Assembly (NCBI RefSeq): GCF_000003815.2
Contig: NC_049995.1
Span: 12,166,061 to 12,230,060, forward strand
Source of the DNA: Branchiostoma floridae
Taxonomy: Eukaryota; Chordata; Leptocardii; Amphioxiformes; Branchiostomatidae
Length of the DNA: 64,000 nucleotides
Reading direction: 5' to 3'
Shown here: piece by piece, positions 1 through 12,000 of the stretch
Layout: each line of letters begins with the position of its first letter
Position numbering within the stretch: the stretch's first letter is position 1
The notes under the pieces: model-generated
Seen by the model: the letters and a program-made list of their open reading frames with translations, nothing else
The model's database searches: none
Told to the model about the DNA's origin: nothing
Position numbers and translations under genes: made by a program

Positions 1-3000
1 AAAGTTAACGTTTTTTCGCAACGTTGGCATTGAAAAATCGCTACAGGAAAAAAAAAATCTGGTACATTTCATCCCACAAATGTTATGGGCCCAACACGTG
101 GACTTTTGTGTAGGGTTATGTTGTGTAAACTAGAATAAAGCAATGAACACATGAATTGGGAAGAAAGTAGAGGAGCACGGCCGGCATGACATTAATTCCC
201 ATAGAGCGTAGTTTGCAGAACGGATCTTGGCATCAATAAATCATCAGAACAACTGCCAAATGTCTTTTGAATTTCTACCCGCAAAGATGTCATCCCCATA
301 TTTTGTGTATTTTTGGGTTTAACCCCAATAGTAAACCTACTATATCACAGTTACCAACACAAAGCACTCATGGATGATATAAACACTGACACTAATTGTT
401 CTCAGGTCACCCATAAAAAAATGTGAAAAATTGATTAAAAAAATCACCAAAATCAAATTCAAATGTCCCAAACAATATTTTCTATAGATAACAGGCATAT
501 ATTGTGCAGTTGTTAACCTTAGAGGGGTGAAATGCACTCCCGAAGATGGCATACTTATGTCTGCAATACAGCCTATATAGTAGAATGCCCAGCTGGTACC
601 ACCTGCAGTCTCGTTCTGGTGCCATGACCCCGGATGACCCCGGAAATCCAACATGGCCACCACAACTGGAATTAACTCTATTTACAGATATTGTGACTTA
701 CAATCATTGGAAATCCATCCTAAAAACATCTAGTAGTACTTACATGCCTTCATCAATGATTTACGTATAGAAATTCATTGTTTTCATATGAAAGTGAAAT
801 TGCACTAACTATCTGTAATTCAGCACCAAGGACAGGTCTACCATGCAGTTACTTTTATATACAGTACTGATAGTTTTAGCTATTCAGATATTAGACTTTC
901 TTTGGAATATCAAAACAAAGTATCATCAATTTACCAGGATCGGCTTCAGGCTCTTCAATTTCTTGGTCTGCTGTTTCTTCTACTAATTATATGAAAGGGT
1001 TGGGAAAAGAAGACAACTTTCCTTACAAGCTCTGCTAGCCCATCATTTGTTGTATTCATATGCAGTTAGCAGGACAAATTGACAGTAAGTGGACAGTATG
1101 CTGTACAGTGAGAAATTTACGTAGAGGTGTATAACATCATGCACATTTTGTCAATGATACAAAGTCAAACAATCACTGGATATACAATATGGTGTATGTA
1201 CGTACAACTTTCTTCATATTGCCTTTACTTCAACAAGAACACAATTGTATGCCATGGATACACTTCCAAAGCAAAACATTGTTTCTCCACGAAAACGTGA
1301 AACAAAGTACAAAAGCGCTTAACTAATCTAAGTTCTGAAAGGAAGTCTTCATTGACATTTATTACAAGAGGATTAATATCAAGTTACCCTGATGTGAGGA
1401 GTAGACAGCCATACATTGTAGACAGAGTATTTTCCAGTGTTAGTAGATTATGGTGAGGGTGTTGATGTTCGTTGTATGTTCTTAGAGCAGGAAAAGATAG
1501 TCTCTTGTCTTGTACATGTTGTGACAAAGTCTGGGAAAGAAGGTATTCTGGGTATGATTAGGGTTTAATGTCCATGCACTGTATTAATTTTTCTGTAGCA
1601 AACTTGACTGTATCCAGAAACACCCATAGTAACACAGTAACAAGTAAAAGCCCAGTTGGATATTCATTATAATCATTTGTTGATAGAAAAACTTGTAGGT
1701 GTTAGCATTATTCTAAATATCCCTCTTGCAATGTGATTTTAGGGCACATAGTTTTTACTTTGTGTCTTAGGTTAACTGTTGTTTTTTAGGTAAAAACAAA
1801 AGAGAAATGACATAAACCATTGGGTTCCTTGTTAAACTTTATTTGCAATGTAAATCCACCTTAGTTTCAGAACAGCAGTTTGAAGCAAATTTTTCTCCAA
1901 TTTGTATTTGTATTTGCCACAACTACAGCATCAGGGCTGGGATGTAGCCTTTGGTTGGTTGTCCTGTGCTCCCAGTGCAACCAACAGGCTGGTTGTACCT
2001 GCAGAAGGTTGCCCATGGAAAGCATTATTATAAGCAACCAAAGACCAACCCCTGCTTGAAACTGACGTAGTATTTACTATCACTATGTACGTAGTACACA
2101 CATCTACATTTTGCTTACAAGAGTCTGGTTGAAGTCTTTGCAAAGGCAACTGTGACAGCACCATTTTGATCAAACATCTATGACACACGTTTGGTTTATG
2201 AGTCCGTAAAACAGGCCACAAACTTATGGGCAATGTCATTAGGCATTGACAATTGGTTTAAAAGAATTACAACACAAATCACGGTGGTCAAATACGGGCT
2301 CAAAATCTCCCATGTCTAGCCGAATTCGAACCTTCTTCGATGATGTTCCATCTGACGTAATTCGAACGGAACCCGTGTTCTATTTAGGTCATCTGCGGTC
2401 ATTGCAGGTAAAACCGTGCTTTCTGGCATTTTCCTCCCAACTAACTTGAATCAGGCGGAAAATATAGTTTTTAACCAATATAAACAATTTTCTGGACATT
2501 ACATCTATGCTTTCACTTTGTTTGGAACCTGTAATATGTAACGAAGCTACTGGCGTTTTTGTTGGTGACCTTGAATATCATAAGTGTTGTTTACACCGGT
2601 ATCAATAACACCCTCCCGCTCTCCGTGTGGCATGACATGCGTGCAAACATCGTTTAAGATCTCCACCAAGAATAGTCCAACATAACTCATTGACGGCTCA
2701 AAATGACCGCAACGGTTTTCCCGAGATTTCTGTTTTTGGGATTTTTAAAAAATGCCTTAGATTTTGAATTATTGGTAATTAAGTGCGAAAAATGCCATTT
2801 TTACGCATATTTTTGACTGTAACTTTGCTTAAAATTAAAAATTAAAAAATCCCCAAAACAGAAAGTTTTAATTTTATTTGCCTCTCAGATGACGAAAAAT
2901 ATAAAAATCGAGAATTTGCCATGGCACTTGCGGCCCATCTTATGGAGAGTATGGTCAAATTGAAGGCCTTCCTAGAAACAGTAAAAAATCGTCTTTGGAA

Positions 3001-6000
3001 GCAAAATCGAAACGAAACAACTATCTCAATTCAAACGGGAAGATTCAAACTATCTAAAATTGCGAATTTAATCTTATTTTAAATACATTTTCCCTGTCAT
3101 AACATCTTGTTTATTTTGAAATATTTTACGGTTAGCAAATAGTAGGCCTCTTGTAACCCGATACTCTTTCGAACTCGCATAGCAACGGGAAAGAATACCC
3201 TAGCAACCGACCGCCGTGAATACACAAGCAAAACCGCTTAGTAACGAAAACTGACGGAGGACGTGGACAAGTGGCATAAGGTGATCCTTGCTGAACTGAT
3301 CATGTCCTCAACAGACAGATTTTGAATGAAAAACACAGGTACAGGATACAAAATAAGGTAGCTGACAGCTATGTGAGACCTTGTTCTTCGTTCCAGTCTT
3401 CTGACTACACAACTTTTCGAGGATGCTTCTTATTCATTTGTAATTTCCCTTGTTATTGCATCTGCCGATGCCGCCTCAGTCAGCTCTTCTTTCTGAGTAA
3501 TATCAATGAGAATTGTGCCTCGATGCATTCTTTCTTTCATTTTATCCCCTTCAATGCGTCCTAATATAAGTTCAAAAGATCCCCATAATTTGTACCATTT
3601 CCATTATTCCTCCTTTCTGAAGTATTTACACTAGTTAAGACCTAAACTCTAAAATTTGTTTGACTCAACTAGTTATTACATGTTTTATCACATTCTAAAA
3701 TGAAGAACTAACTGCTTACAAAGACAACTACAAAAATATCATAATCTGCTTCCTATAAAAAGAGTAAGGCAAACAATTTTATACTGTTACAATTTTTTTT
3801 TTAACCTAAGAAAAGATACACATGAAACAATTTCTTGTTGAGTTCCCTTGACTAGTACTACACACAATCTACAGTACCTTAACTAAAGTTTTGTTTTCAA
3901 TATGAAAAAGATTACTTCAGAAGAATCAACAATCTATTTCTAACATGTTTGTTTTTCATTCTCTATTGCCTAAAAAACAATTATATTCCAAAATCTACAT
4001 GTAGGCATTTTAGATCTATTTTGTTAAATTGGTTATCAATGTAACTACCTTTAAATACAATTTTTTATGTATGTTATTGTATGTATGTGCATAGGCCAGG
4101 AACTGTTCTTTTTTAGATACATTTTTATTGTTGCCTTCAGTCCAATAGCTGACTAAATATTGTCACATATTTACAAGTTTGAAAAAACAAAAGTCACAAA
4201 TCATTGCATAAAACTATTTTCTGTATTTTTACAGTGAATTTTGGCTAAGCTACTCTGAAGAACACTATCTAACTGTCAGATTCGACACTAGTATTAGACA
4301 CTGCAGAAAAAATTAATACATCTAAAAAACTAAGACAGCATTGCATGTAAGATGTGCCTCCTGGAAACAACATAGGGTAAGGCCCATGTCATATATGGAG
4401 CAGGCTATGAAGAAATGCCCCTCTTAGAACGTTCCTTTGTCATATATCACGAATCCACCGTTCCAGCATTCCCGACGTCAAGCATCCTTCCACACAGGCG
4501 CAACCCCTGGGGACTGTCCTCTGCTATCAGTCAAGGGTCGGAGGTTAGGAGTCAGAGGTTGGCTCAGGAGTTGAAGGTCAGGGTTCAGAGGTTGTCTCAA
4601 GGTTGGGAGGTCAAGGGTTAGAGTTGCCTCATGCTCCTGTTGGTTGAAAAAGGAACTTGGTGCAGCAGCTTGGCGGTAATGCAGATTTCGTATAGTTATG
4701 TAGACACGGTTGTGTTTTCCAAGGCTTGGAGTTGGATCGTCTACCATGATGCACCACTCCAAATCTCGCATGCAGCCGGTACATGCTTGGTCCATGCAGC
4801 GGCAACGTCAAGACAAACAGAACAGGTTTTGCCCATCACAAACCTGGAATATTGCCACTCAGATTTCACGCACCGCAAAGAATAACTATTCTTCGTAGTA
4901 TACTATGGAGTTGCCTTAGAACTCGCAAAAAAACTCCATAAGTCCAAAGTCCCACCTCAATCACACTGGAGTTTGCATATGCCTGAGCCACTATAACAAT
5001 GACTGGATGCAAAATTAAATTGTCTCCAGATGTGACAGACAGAAAGTTAGACCAATGCAAACTGTTTGTTTGATGACATTAGATTGATCATTGAGCATCT
5101 TCATTTTCGTTATTGAAGTTATTCTTAGCACTAATTTGGGTTCAGAGGTATTTTTCAAGCAACAATAAAATCTTAATTCTTAAGACTATGCAGTATATTA
5201 TAACAAAGCAGATATCACACACCACACACTAAAAATTAAATAGCTCCTTGTTCATTCAGTTCACAATGCACAATCCACTACAAGCACCATACACCTTTAG
5301 TACAAGTTTATATGACCACAAACATTTTTATTGAAAAATGACTGTCTCTAAATGATTCTTCTGCATGCCTTACTTTGTCTCTTTCTGTCTTTCTTTTTTG
5401 TTGCTGAATCTGTTTTCAGAACACACAAACAAATGTTACATTTATTACCTTCTGCAAACACATAACTGTTGGTAGTGTGTAACATCAGAAGTATTAGAAC
5501 TTAAAGGCATTGCTCTCAAGTAAAATAAAATTCCAAAAAGACTACCGCTAAAGAGTGAGGATTAACTGTTACAATTTCATTTCACAAATTTGTTTCTTGT
5601 TGTACATTTAACTTAGTCTAGTAGTAGGCATATTTCTGTGTTATATGCTACATGTAAACCTGTATGAATAGATTCTATTTGTAGACGAGTCCTGAATATT
5701 ACAATCTGGAGTTTAGGTACATGTACCAATGATGTTAAATGCTTGTCTACTTGACTTGAATGTAAGCTCCTTGAAATATTTTTTATAACATTCAAGTTCT
5801 TAGATTTTTGTTTTGCCTTCCAAAGTTGTTCTTCGGAAGGACTAGTACTTAATTGTAGACTTTTAGATAATAATTAGCAGTTTCACTTTTACAGAATGAA
5901 TGAAGACAAGGAAAGACGTGGAATATGGAGAAATTGAGGAACGAAGGAATGAATGAATGGCTAAGAGACAGCATGACAATGAATAGGACAGTCGAGAGTC

Positions 6001-6085
6001 AGGAATTACGAGAGTCAAGAATGATTCGTACAGTATTATAGTTTTTGTTATCTTCTTTGGAAACATACAGAAGTTGAGGACTTAC
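1..6085. other. Left flank, no supported gene
   Basis: This AT-rich stretch shows no open frame with convincing coding character on either strand. It lies downstream (3') of the last exon I can support in the minus-strand triadin-like gene, so it may hold that gene's 3' UTR, a further intron or intergenic DNA. A degenerate direct repeat built from GGTCAGAGGTT-like and GGTTCAGAGGTT-like words lies at about 4528-4620. The one possible coding piece is a short plus-strand exon at 2312-2407, listed separately. Confidence 0.5.
2312..2407 (+). CDS. Possible small first exon of an unknown plus-strand gene
   Basis: An ATG opens a 32-codon frame that ends exactly at a CAG followed by GTAAAA, a plausible splice donor in phase 0. 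The predicted peptide begins MSSRIRTFFDDV and ends HLRSLQ; its composition looks coding, but I do not recognise it. I found no clear downstream exon on the same strand, and the piece lies opposite the 3' side of the minus-strand triadin-like gene. It could equally be a chance open frame. Confidence 0.2.
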
Positions 6086-9000
6086 CTTTCTCTTCTGCTG
6101 GTGGTGCTGTAAAAAAAAAGAAAAAGGTGTTATGATCTCAAAAGTCAAAGTACAATAGAATTGTAATTCTAAGTAGAAATCTACACTGACTGACCGTCCT
6201 CTGGACCACAGATACAGTGTAAGTTTCATAGACGTGGCCTGTCTTCAAATTCAACCACTCATAATTCTGCTCAGGACATATTCTGGTACTCACCACTTTT
6301 GTTTCCAGTAATTTCACATCATAACCTAAGAAGAATAAAGCTTTTACCACAAGCTGTCTTGGGCAACATGGCGATATCACAGATCATAGATCTTTAAACT
6401 ACACTGTGCCTATGTTGCACAGATATTTCAAAAGCTTGACTCAAATTTAACCCAGGTCTGTACTTCTATTTCCTCAAGAGATTTTGTAAAATTTGTACTG
6501 TAATATTTATTTGTCCTGATAATCTACTAGTAATACAGAACAGAATGAAAACTAAACACACTAAGCGAAATATCAAAATGAATCACATACAATAACAATA
6601 TGAACATATGGATAACCTTGTCTGAGTAAATGTGCTACCACCACATGCAGACCCACACTCCGGACGATAAACCATTACAACTTTCTGTGAAAACACATCT
6701 ACCTACAAATTGTACAGGCTTAAACAACATGAAGCATGCTTTGGTGGTATAATTTTAATCTATACAAGATACCTACACCAGGATTCAGATGAATGACAAC
6801 TTAACACAATGATCCTTATGACCTTATGGCAGGAAAAAACTATAGACGGCTACATGTAATTCACTGCCTCTAAAAAGCTGAATTCCTCGCAAATGAAGAC
6901 AAAACCACAATCCTTTTAAAATCAAATGAATCAAATGCTTTGAATTAGTGTACATAAAAAAAAAATATGTACCCATTGAGAATACCAGGACACCACAATG
7001 ATATACCTATTGAGAGTACCAGGACAGATCACCCTATACATACATGTACATGCACATGGACAACTGAGCTACATATGGGGTAATGGACAGTGTAAACAAC
7101 ACTGAACTTGCACATGCAGCTTGCAAGTCTTACTTTTCTTGACTGACAGTTCATCCTGCAACAAGGTGACATTCAAGGGAAGAACTACACCCTGGGCATC
7201 GGGAGGGGCAGCAGCCTTGTCTAATGCTTAAATTAAATCAGTCAAAAGGAAGGCATCTATATTACAACAATATCATTATCATAAACTGAATTGACAATCT
7301 ACACTGACTGGAACAAAATGCAGGATCTGAACTAGGGCGCAATGCAGACTGCTAAACTTCAGAATTATAATTAATAATGTAATAATCAAATAATACCCCC
7401 GGTAAGTTAGTTGTATGGATTGAAAACATTACCTAAAGACAACAGAGCACAATGACTGTCTAGGACACTTAAATGTGCAAACCACAAACAGTTTATAGAC
7501 AAAACATAATTCCACATTTTTTCTCCTTTTAGGCTGTATATTAAGAACTCCAAACATGAACAGACAGAATGAAACTAAATAATGACACTGCTTTAACCCG
7601 TTTAAGACCAACATATGATAGCAGCCACATGAAAAGAAGTCACCAAAAGACTTCTAACACTCAACAGCATGCAATGTAGTAATAACTAATACATATAAGT
7701 CACGATCTAGGACAGGACTGTATTAGGACCACAATTACATCAGGCACTGGCACTGCTGCTACTGTACCTATACATGCAAAGCTGGTATGATATAGCAAAG
7801 GGCAGTATACACTCTAAAGTTGGGGTCAGCTATACTACTACCGATACAGGATGTACAATGTATGTGAACATGACAGCCAAATGGAGGCCACATGTACGCA
7901 AGTCTGTCCCAACTTACAGTTCCTGACCACTGGCTGAAGGTGGATGTTAATAGGGATGGTGACGTGAAAGAGAGAGGCTGTAGGTGCATGTACATGTGAG
8001 AAGGAGTAATGTACATTTAGTGTTAACGCTAGTTCACCTTTATCCATGAGATAACCTATATCCGTTGTTTTGAAAATGGATGGTGGTTCCAAATTGCAAT
8101 ATTTTCAAAATATTGCAATTTAAAGCTACCGTCCGCCAACTATCCCTAAATACCATATCTTGGAAAACAAACAGATATAGGTTATCTGTGGATCATAAAG
8201 GTGAACTACCGTTAGCACTAATTAAATTTCAAGGTACATGTACATTAATCTGAATCAGATACATGTACAATACTATTAGATATGTCATGCATATTGGCAA
8301 TCTATCAAGCTTTGAATCTTACACTACAAAATGTAGGTTACATGATTTTCTACAGTGGATGTACATGTTCAAAAGAAGCATTAACTTAATGCAATTTGCA
8401 TGTGTGATGCAACTGTTTGGTTAAACTAAAGATAAAATAAAGCATTAGAAATCTCTACACCTAGATACAATGGCAGCTACGAGTAGAGCAAACATGTAGA
8501 AAAAAACCTACGACACAAGAAAACTATACTACAAACTACACAAGAGGTCAGGGTTCAAAGTTCAGGTCTTACATTCCTTCTCTACATTTTCCTTTTCTGA
8601 ATCTTGACCTTTAACCTCTGTGGTTGCTGGCGCTGGAACATTTGCTGTATCTGTGACTTTATTTAATGGAAGAAGGAAAAAAAACAAGAACCTTAAATAA
8701 TTATCTAGTTCCTATCTAATGGACAAGAAGACCACACAGATGATGAAATGACTGTGTGACGGTATGATTGCCCAAACCCAGCGTCCAACAAGGTTATATG
8801 ACTTGGTTCAATTTACATGAATGACACCCCACCTATAAAAAGGTTACAGAAACTTTTAATGCCAAATCAAAGGTACGCTAATTTTGTAATTCACTGAGGT
8901 AAGCTAAGAAAATGTGTCCTTTGAGATGTCTAACTTGTACCAGCTTACAACTCAGTGACACAGAACTTCACAAATTCAAAATGGTAATTCAGGTAAAAAT

Positions 9001-12000
9001 GGTAATTACTGTCTCTCTTGGCTTGGCTATGATGTATAATGATGATAACATTCAAGAGGAGTCATGAGGGTATAATGAGGAAAGTATTCTAAACATATCA
9101 TGCAGCATTATAAAGCTTGTCGTGAAAAACTTTAACAATTACTAGTACCTTGAACACTCCTACATAGAAAAACAAATGATTCCAATTCAACAAGTAACTG
9201 ACCACAACTTAAAGTTAGTTTTTCATACAATCCTCATGCAATTGCAAGCTAAGGGACACAAAAACGTTTCAAAATTGTACATGCTCTGAAATAAGTTAAA
9301 AAGACTGCAAAACCAAGCAAAAATATATAATTTAAACACTTCAGGTATCCATGAGTTCAAGACATTCTTAGAAAAAAAACCTTGACAACATCGTTTTGAA
9401 TATGGCTACCTTAAGGGTACCTGGCATTTGATGCAAAATTTTACAATGTGCGGTCTACAACTAGGGTGAAAGAGTCATGGAAGTGTGGTGTGAGGACTAG
9501 CAAACTGCTGCCTACCCCTGTGTCAGGGATCCCAGCAGCAGTATAATCAAATACTGGAAACTACTTTCTATAAACTAAGTAGCAGTCAAGCCACAACAGT
9601 TATAAGTGCCATCCATGCTTTGCAAAAACAAAACTCTTTTCTTGCACTGTGAGAACTGTTGTTAAGTTAGTTTCAGCGAAAAAAATCCAATCTCACACTT
9701 CACTTCAAGCAGTATACCTTCTTCCTTCGGCTTGGAGTACTGCTCTAAGCTAACTTTCTTGGCTCGAGGCTTGACCTGTGGTGGGGGAGGGCGCACTGCT
9801 TTCGCGATCTTAGGCTCAGCTACAACTTTCTTTATCACAACTGGTTTCACTTTCCTCACTTTGGGTTTCTGCCCTGCCAGTTTCTTTGGCTTGAGTTTGT
9901 AGGGCGGTTCTTTGGGTACCCGTTTTGGCTTGAGCTTGTACGAAGGAGCTTTCTTTTCAGGTGGTGTGGGTTCTTCTTTTGGTGGTTCTTCTACAGGTTT
10001 GGGCTTTTCTTCCTTAACCTTCTTAGACGGTTTTTCTATTCTCTTGAGGGGCATATGTCTGTGTTTCTCTGTTGGCTTAGTTTTTTCCACAGGTGCTTTT
10101 TCTGTAACTTTTTCTTTAGGCACTTCTTTGGCAGCTTCTTTAACTTTTTCAGGCGCTGTTGGCTGTATTCTCTTGAGCGGCATGTGTCTGTGTTTCTCTG
10201 CAGGTTTAGCTTTTTTCACTGGTTCTTTTTGTTCAACTTTTTTGTCTTCTTTAGGCATTTCTTTCACGGTTTCTGTCGCTTTCTCTGGCTGTTTTGGCTC
10301 TATTCTCTTCAGTGGTACATGTCTGTGTTTCGCTGGTTTTGCTTCGACATGTTCCTCTTTTGCAACTTTGACTTCTTCTTTAGGTGGTTCTTTCACAGTT
10401 TTTGGCTTCTTTTCTTCAACTTTTTCAGGCGGAGCTGGTGCTATTCTCTTCAGCGGCACATGTCTGTGTTTCGCAGCTTGCTTTGCTTCTTTGACAGGCT
10501 TCTCTACAGTTTTTGGTTTCTCTTTTGGTGCTTCTACTTTCTTCTCTGCTGGCGGAATCCTTTTCAGCGGCACATGCTTTGCGCGTGGCGGTGTTTTTGC
10601 TTCCTTGACGGGTTTTTTAGCCTCTGCTTTCAATGGTTTCTTCTCTGTGGCTGGTTTGACAGCCTTTGCTTTTTCAGGTTTTTCTATTTTTTTAGCTTCA
10701 GTTTTCTCTTCTATCTTCTTCGTTGGTTTGGCTTCTTTCTTTGTAGCAGGTTCTTTTACGGCTTTCTCTGGCCTTTTCTTGACTTGTGGTTCCACTGCTT
10801 TTGCAGTGGGTTTAGCGGTTGGCTTTTCCTTGACTTCTTTAGCAGCTGGCTTTTCCTTTACGGCAGGTTTTTCTTCTTTGATGGCAGGTTTTTCCTTCAC
10901 ATCTTTGGCTGGAGCTTTTTCCTCCTTGGGTGCAGGTTTTTCTTTTACTTCTATTGGTTTAGCTTCTTTGGTTGCAGGTTTTTCCTTTTCTTTCGGTTTG
11001 ACTTCTTTGGAAACAAGTTTTTCTTTTACTTCTGACAGCTTGGCTTTCTTCGGTGCTGGTTTTTCTTTTACTTCTTTAGGTTTGGCTTCCTTGGGTGCAG
11101 GTGCATCTTTTGCTTCTTTTGGCTTGGCTTCCTTGAGTGCAAGTTTTTCTTTTACTTCTGACAGTTTGGCTTTCTTGGGTGCAGGTTTTACTTCTTTCGG
11201 TGCAGCTTCTTTAGTTGCAGGTTTTTCTTGCTTGGAGGCAGGTTTGTCGTCTTTGTCAGCTGATTTTTCCTTGACGTCTATAGGAGCTGGTTTCTCTTTT
11301 GGAGCAGGTTTTTCCTTTGCCTCCTTGGTGGTGGTATCTTCTTTGGGAGTCAGTTCTTCTTTCTTTACTTCTTTTGGAGGAGGCTGTTCCTTCTTAGGAG
11401 CTGTTGTTTTTGTTTTGTTTCATTTTTGTTGAAAGATAGACAGACAGACAGACAGATAGACACAAACAAAAGATAAAGACAGAAGAAATCTTTGTGTCAT
11501 GAGCCAAGAGCTTAGCATTGACGTGCAATAATAGAAGACCCTCATTTCTCAGCCATGGTACTGTCAAATCCACTTTCAAGTCATATCCTCGTGCTTTCAA
11601 ACAGAACACCAGATAAGTTATAACCATCAACATGCTTCAGTCATGTTAAATTTTGCTTACTTCCTTTTCTTCATCAAACTTTCTAAATAAACCAAACAGC
11701 AACATCTACATGCACTGAATGGTGCAACTGCATACATTGTGTAAAAGGGGGTTCCAAATCTCGGATGATGCTATACTCTTCCTATCAATGACAGAATTTT
11801 GTCCATCTTTGAAAAAATATAAATTACTACATTACTAACTACGTATATCACGGGCCTACCAGCTCTTATGTCTTAATTGTAAACAGTCTTACTTGAACCT
11901 GCACACACAGTTTAAGCCATATGATTGTGTGCCTAATCAACAGTACAGATTATATACAAAATATTTAGTTACTCCTCTGAAGAAAAAAATGTCTCTATGC

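Noticed and set aside
4478-4795. 105-codon minus frame with LTLDLPTLRQPLNP-type repeats
   Set aside because: The repetition comes from the GGTCAGAGGTT-type direct repeat in the DNA, not from a protein family.
6290-6321. Possible extra minus exon (GYDVKLLETKV) with AG and GTGAGT
   Set aside because: The borders look usable, but the exon is 32 nt and breaks the strict phase 1-1 pattern of its neighbours.
10055-11035. 326-codon plus-strand frame rich in Phe/Cys
   Set aside because: Another shadow of the same Lys/Glu-rich exon.
9912-11432. 506-codon plus-strand open frame, Phe/Ser/Gly-rich
   Set aside because: It is the complement of the Lys/Glu-rich minus exon (long runs of ttc/ttt from gaa/aaa codons). 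The minus frame has correct splice borders and fits the gene; the plus frame does not.
11653-11674. Possible minus exon of 22 nt near 11660
   Set aside because: Its length would shift the frame and no compensating exon is seen.
11889-11894. Six-base microexon candidate (GTTCAA) between AG and GTAAGA, minus strand
   Set aside because: The phase fits, but a six-base match is too likely by chance without transcript data.
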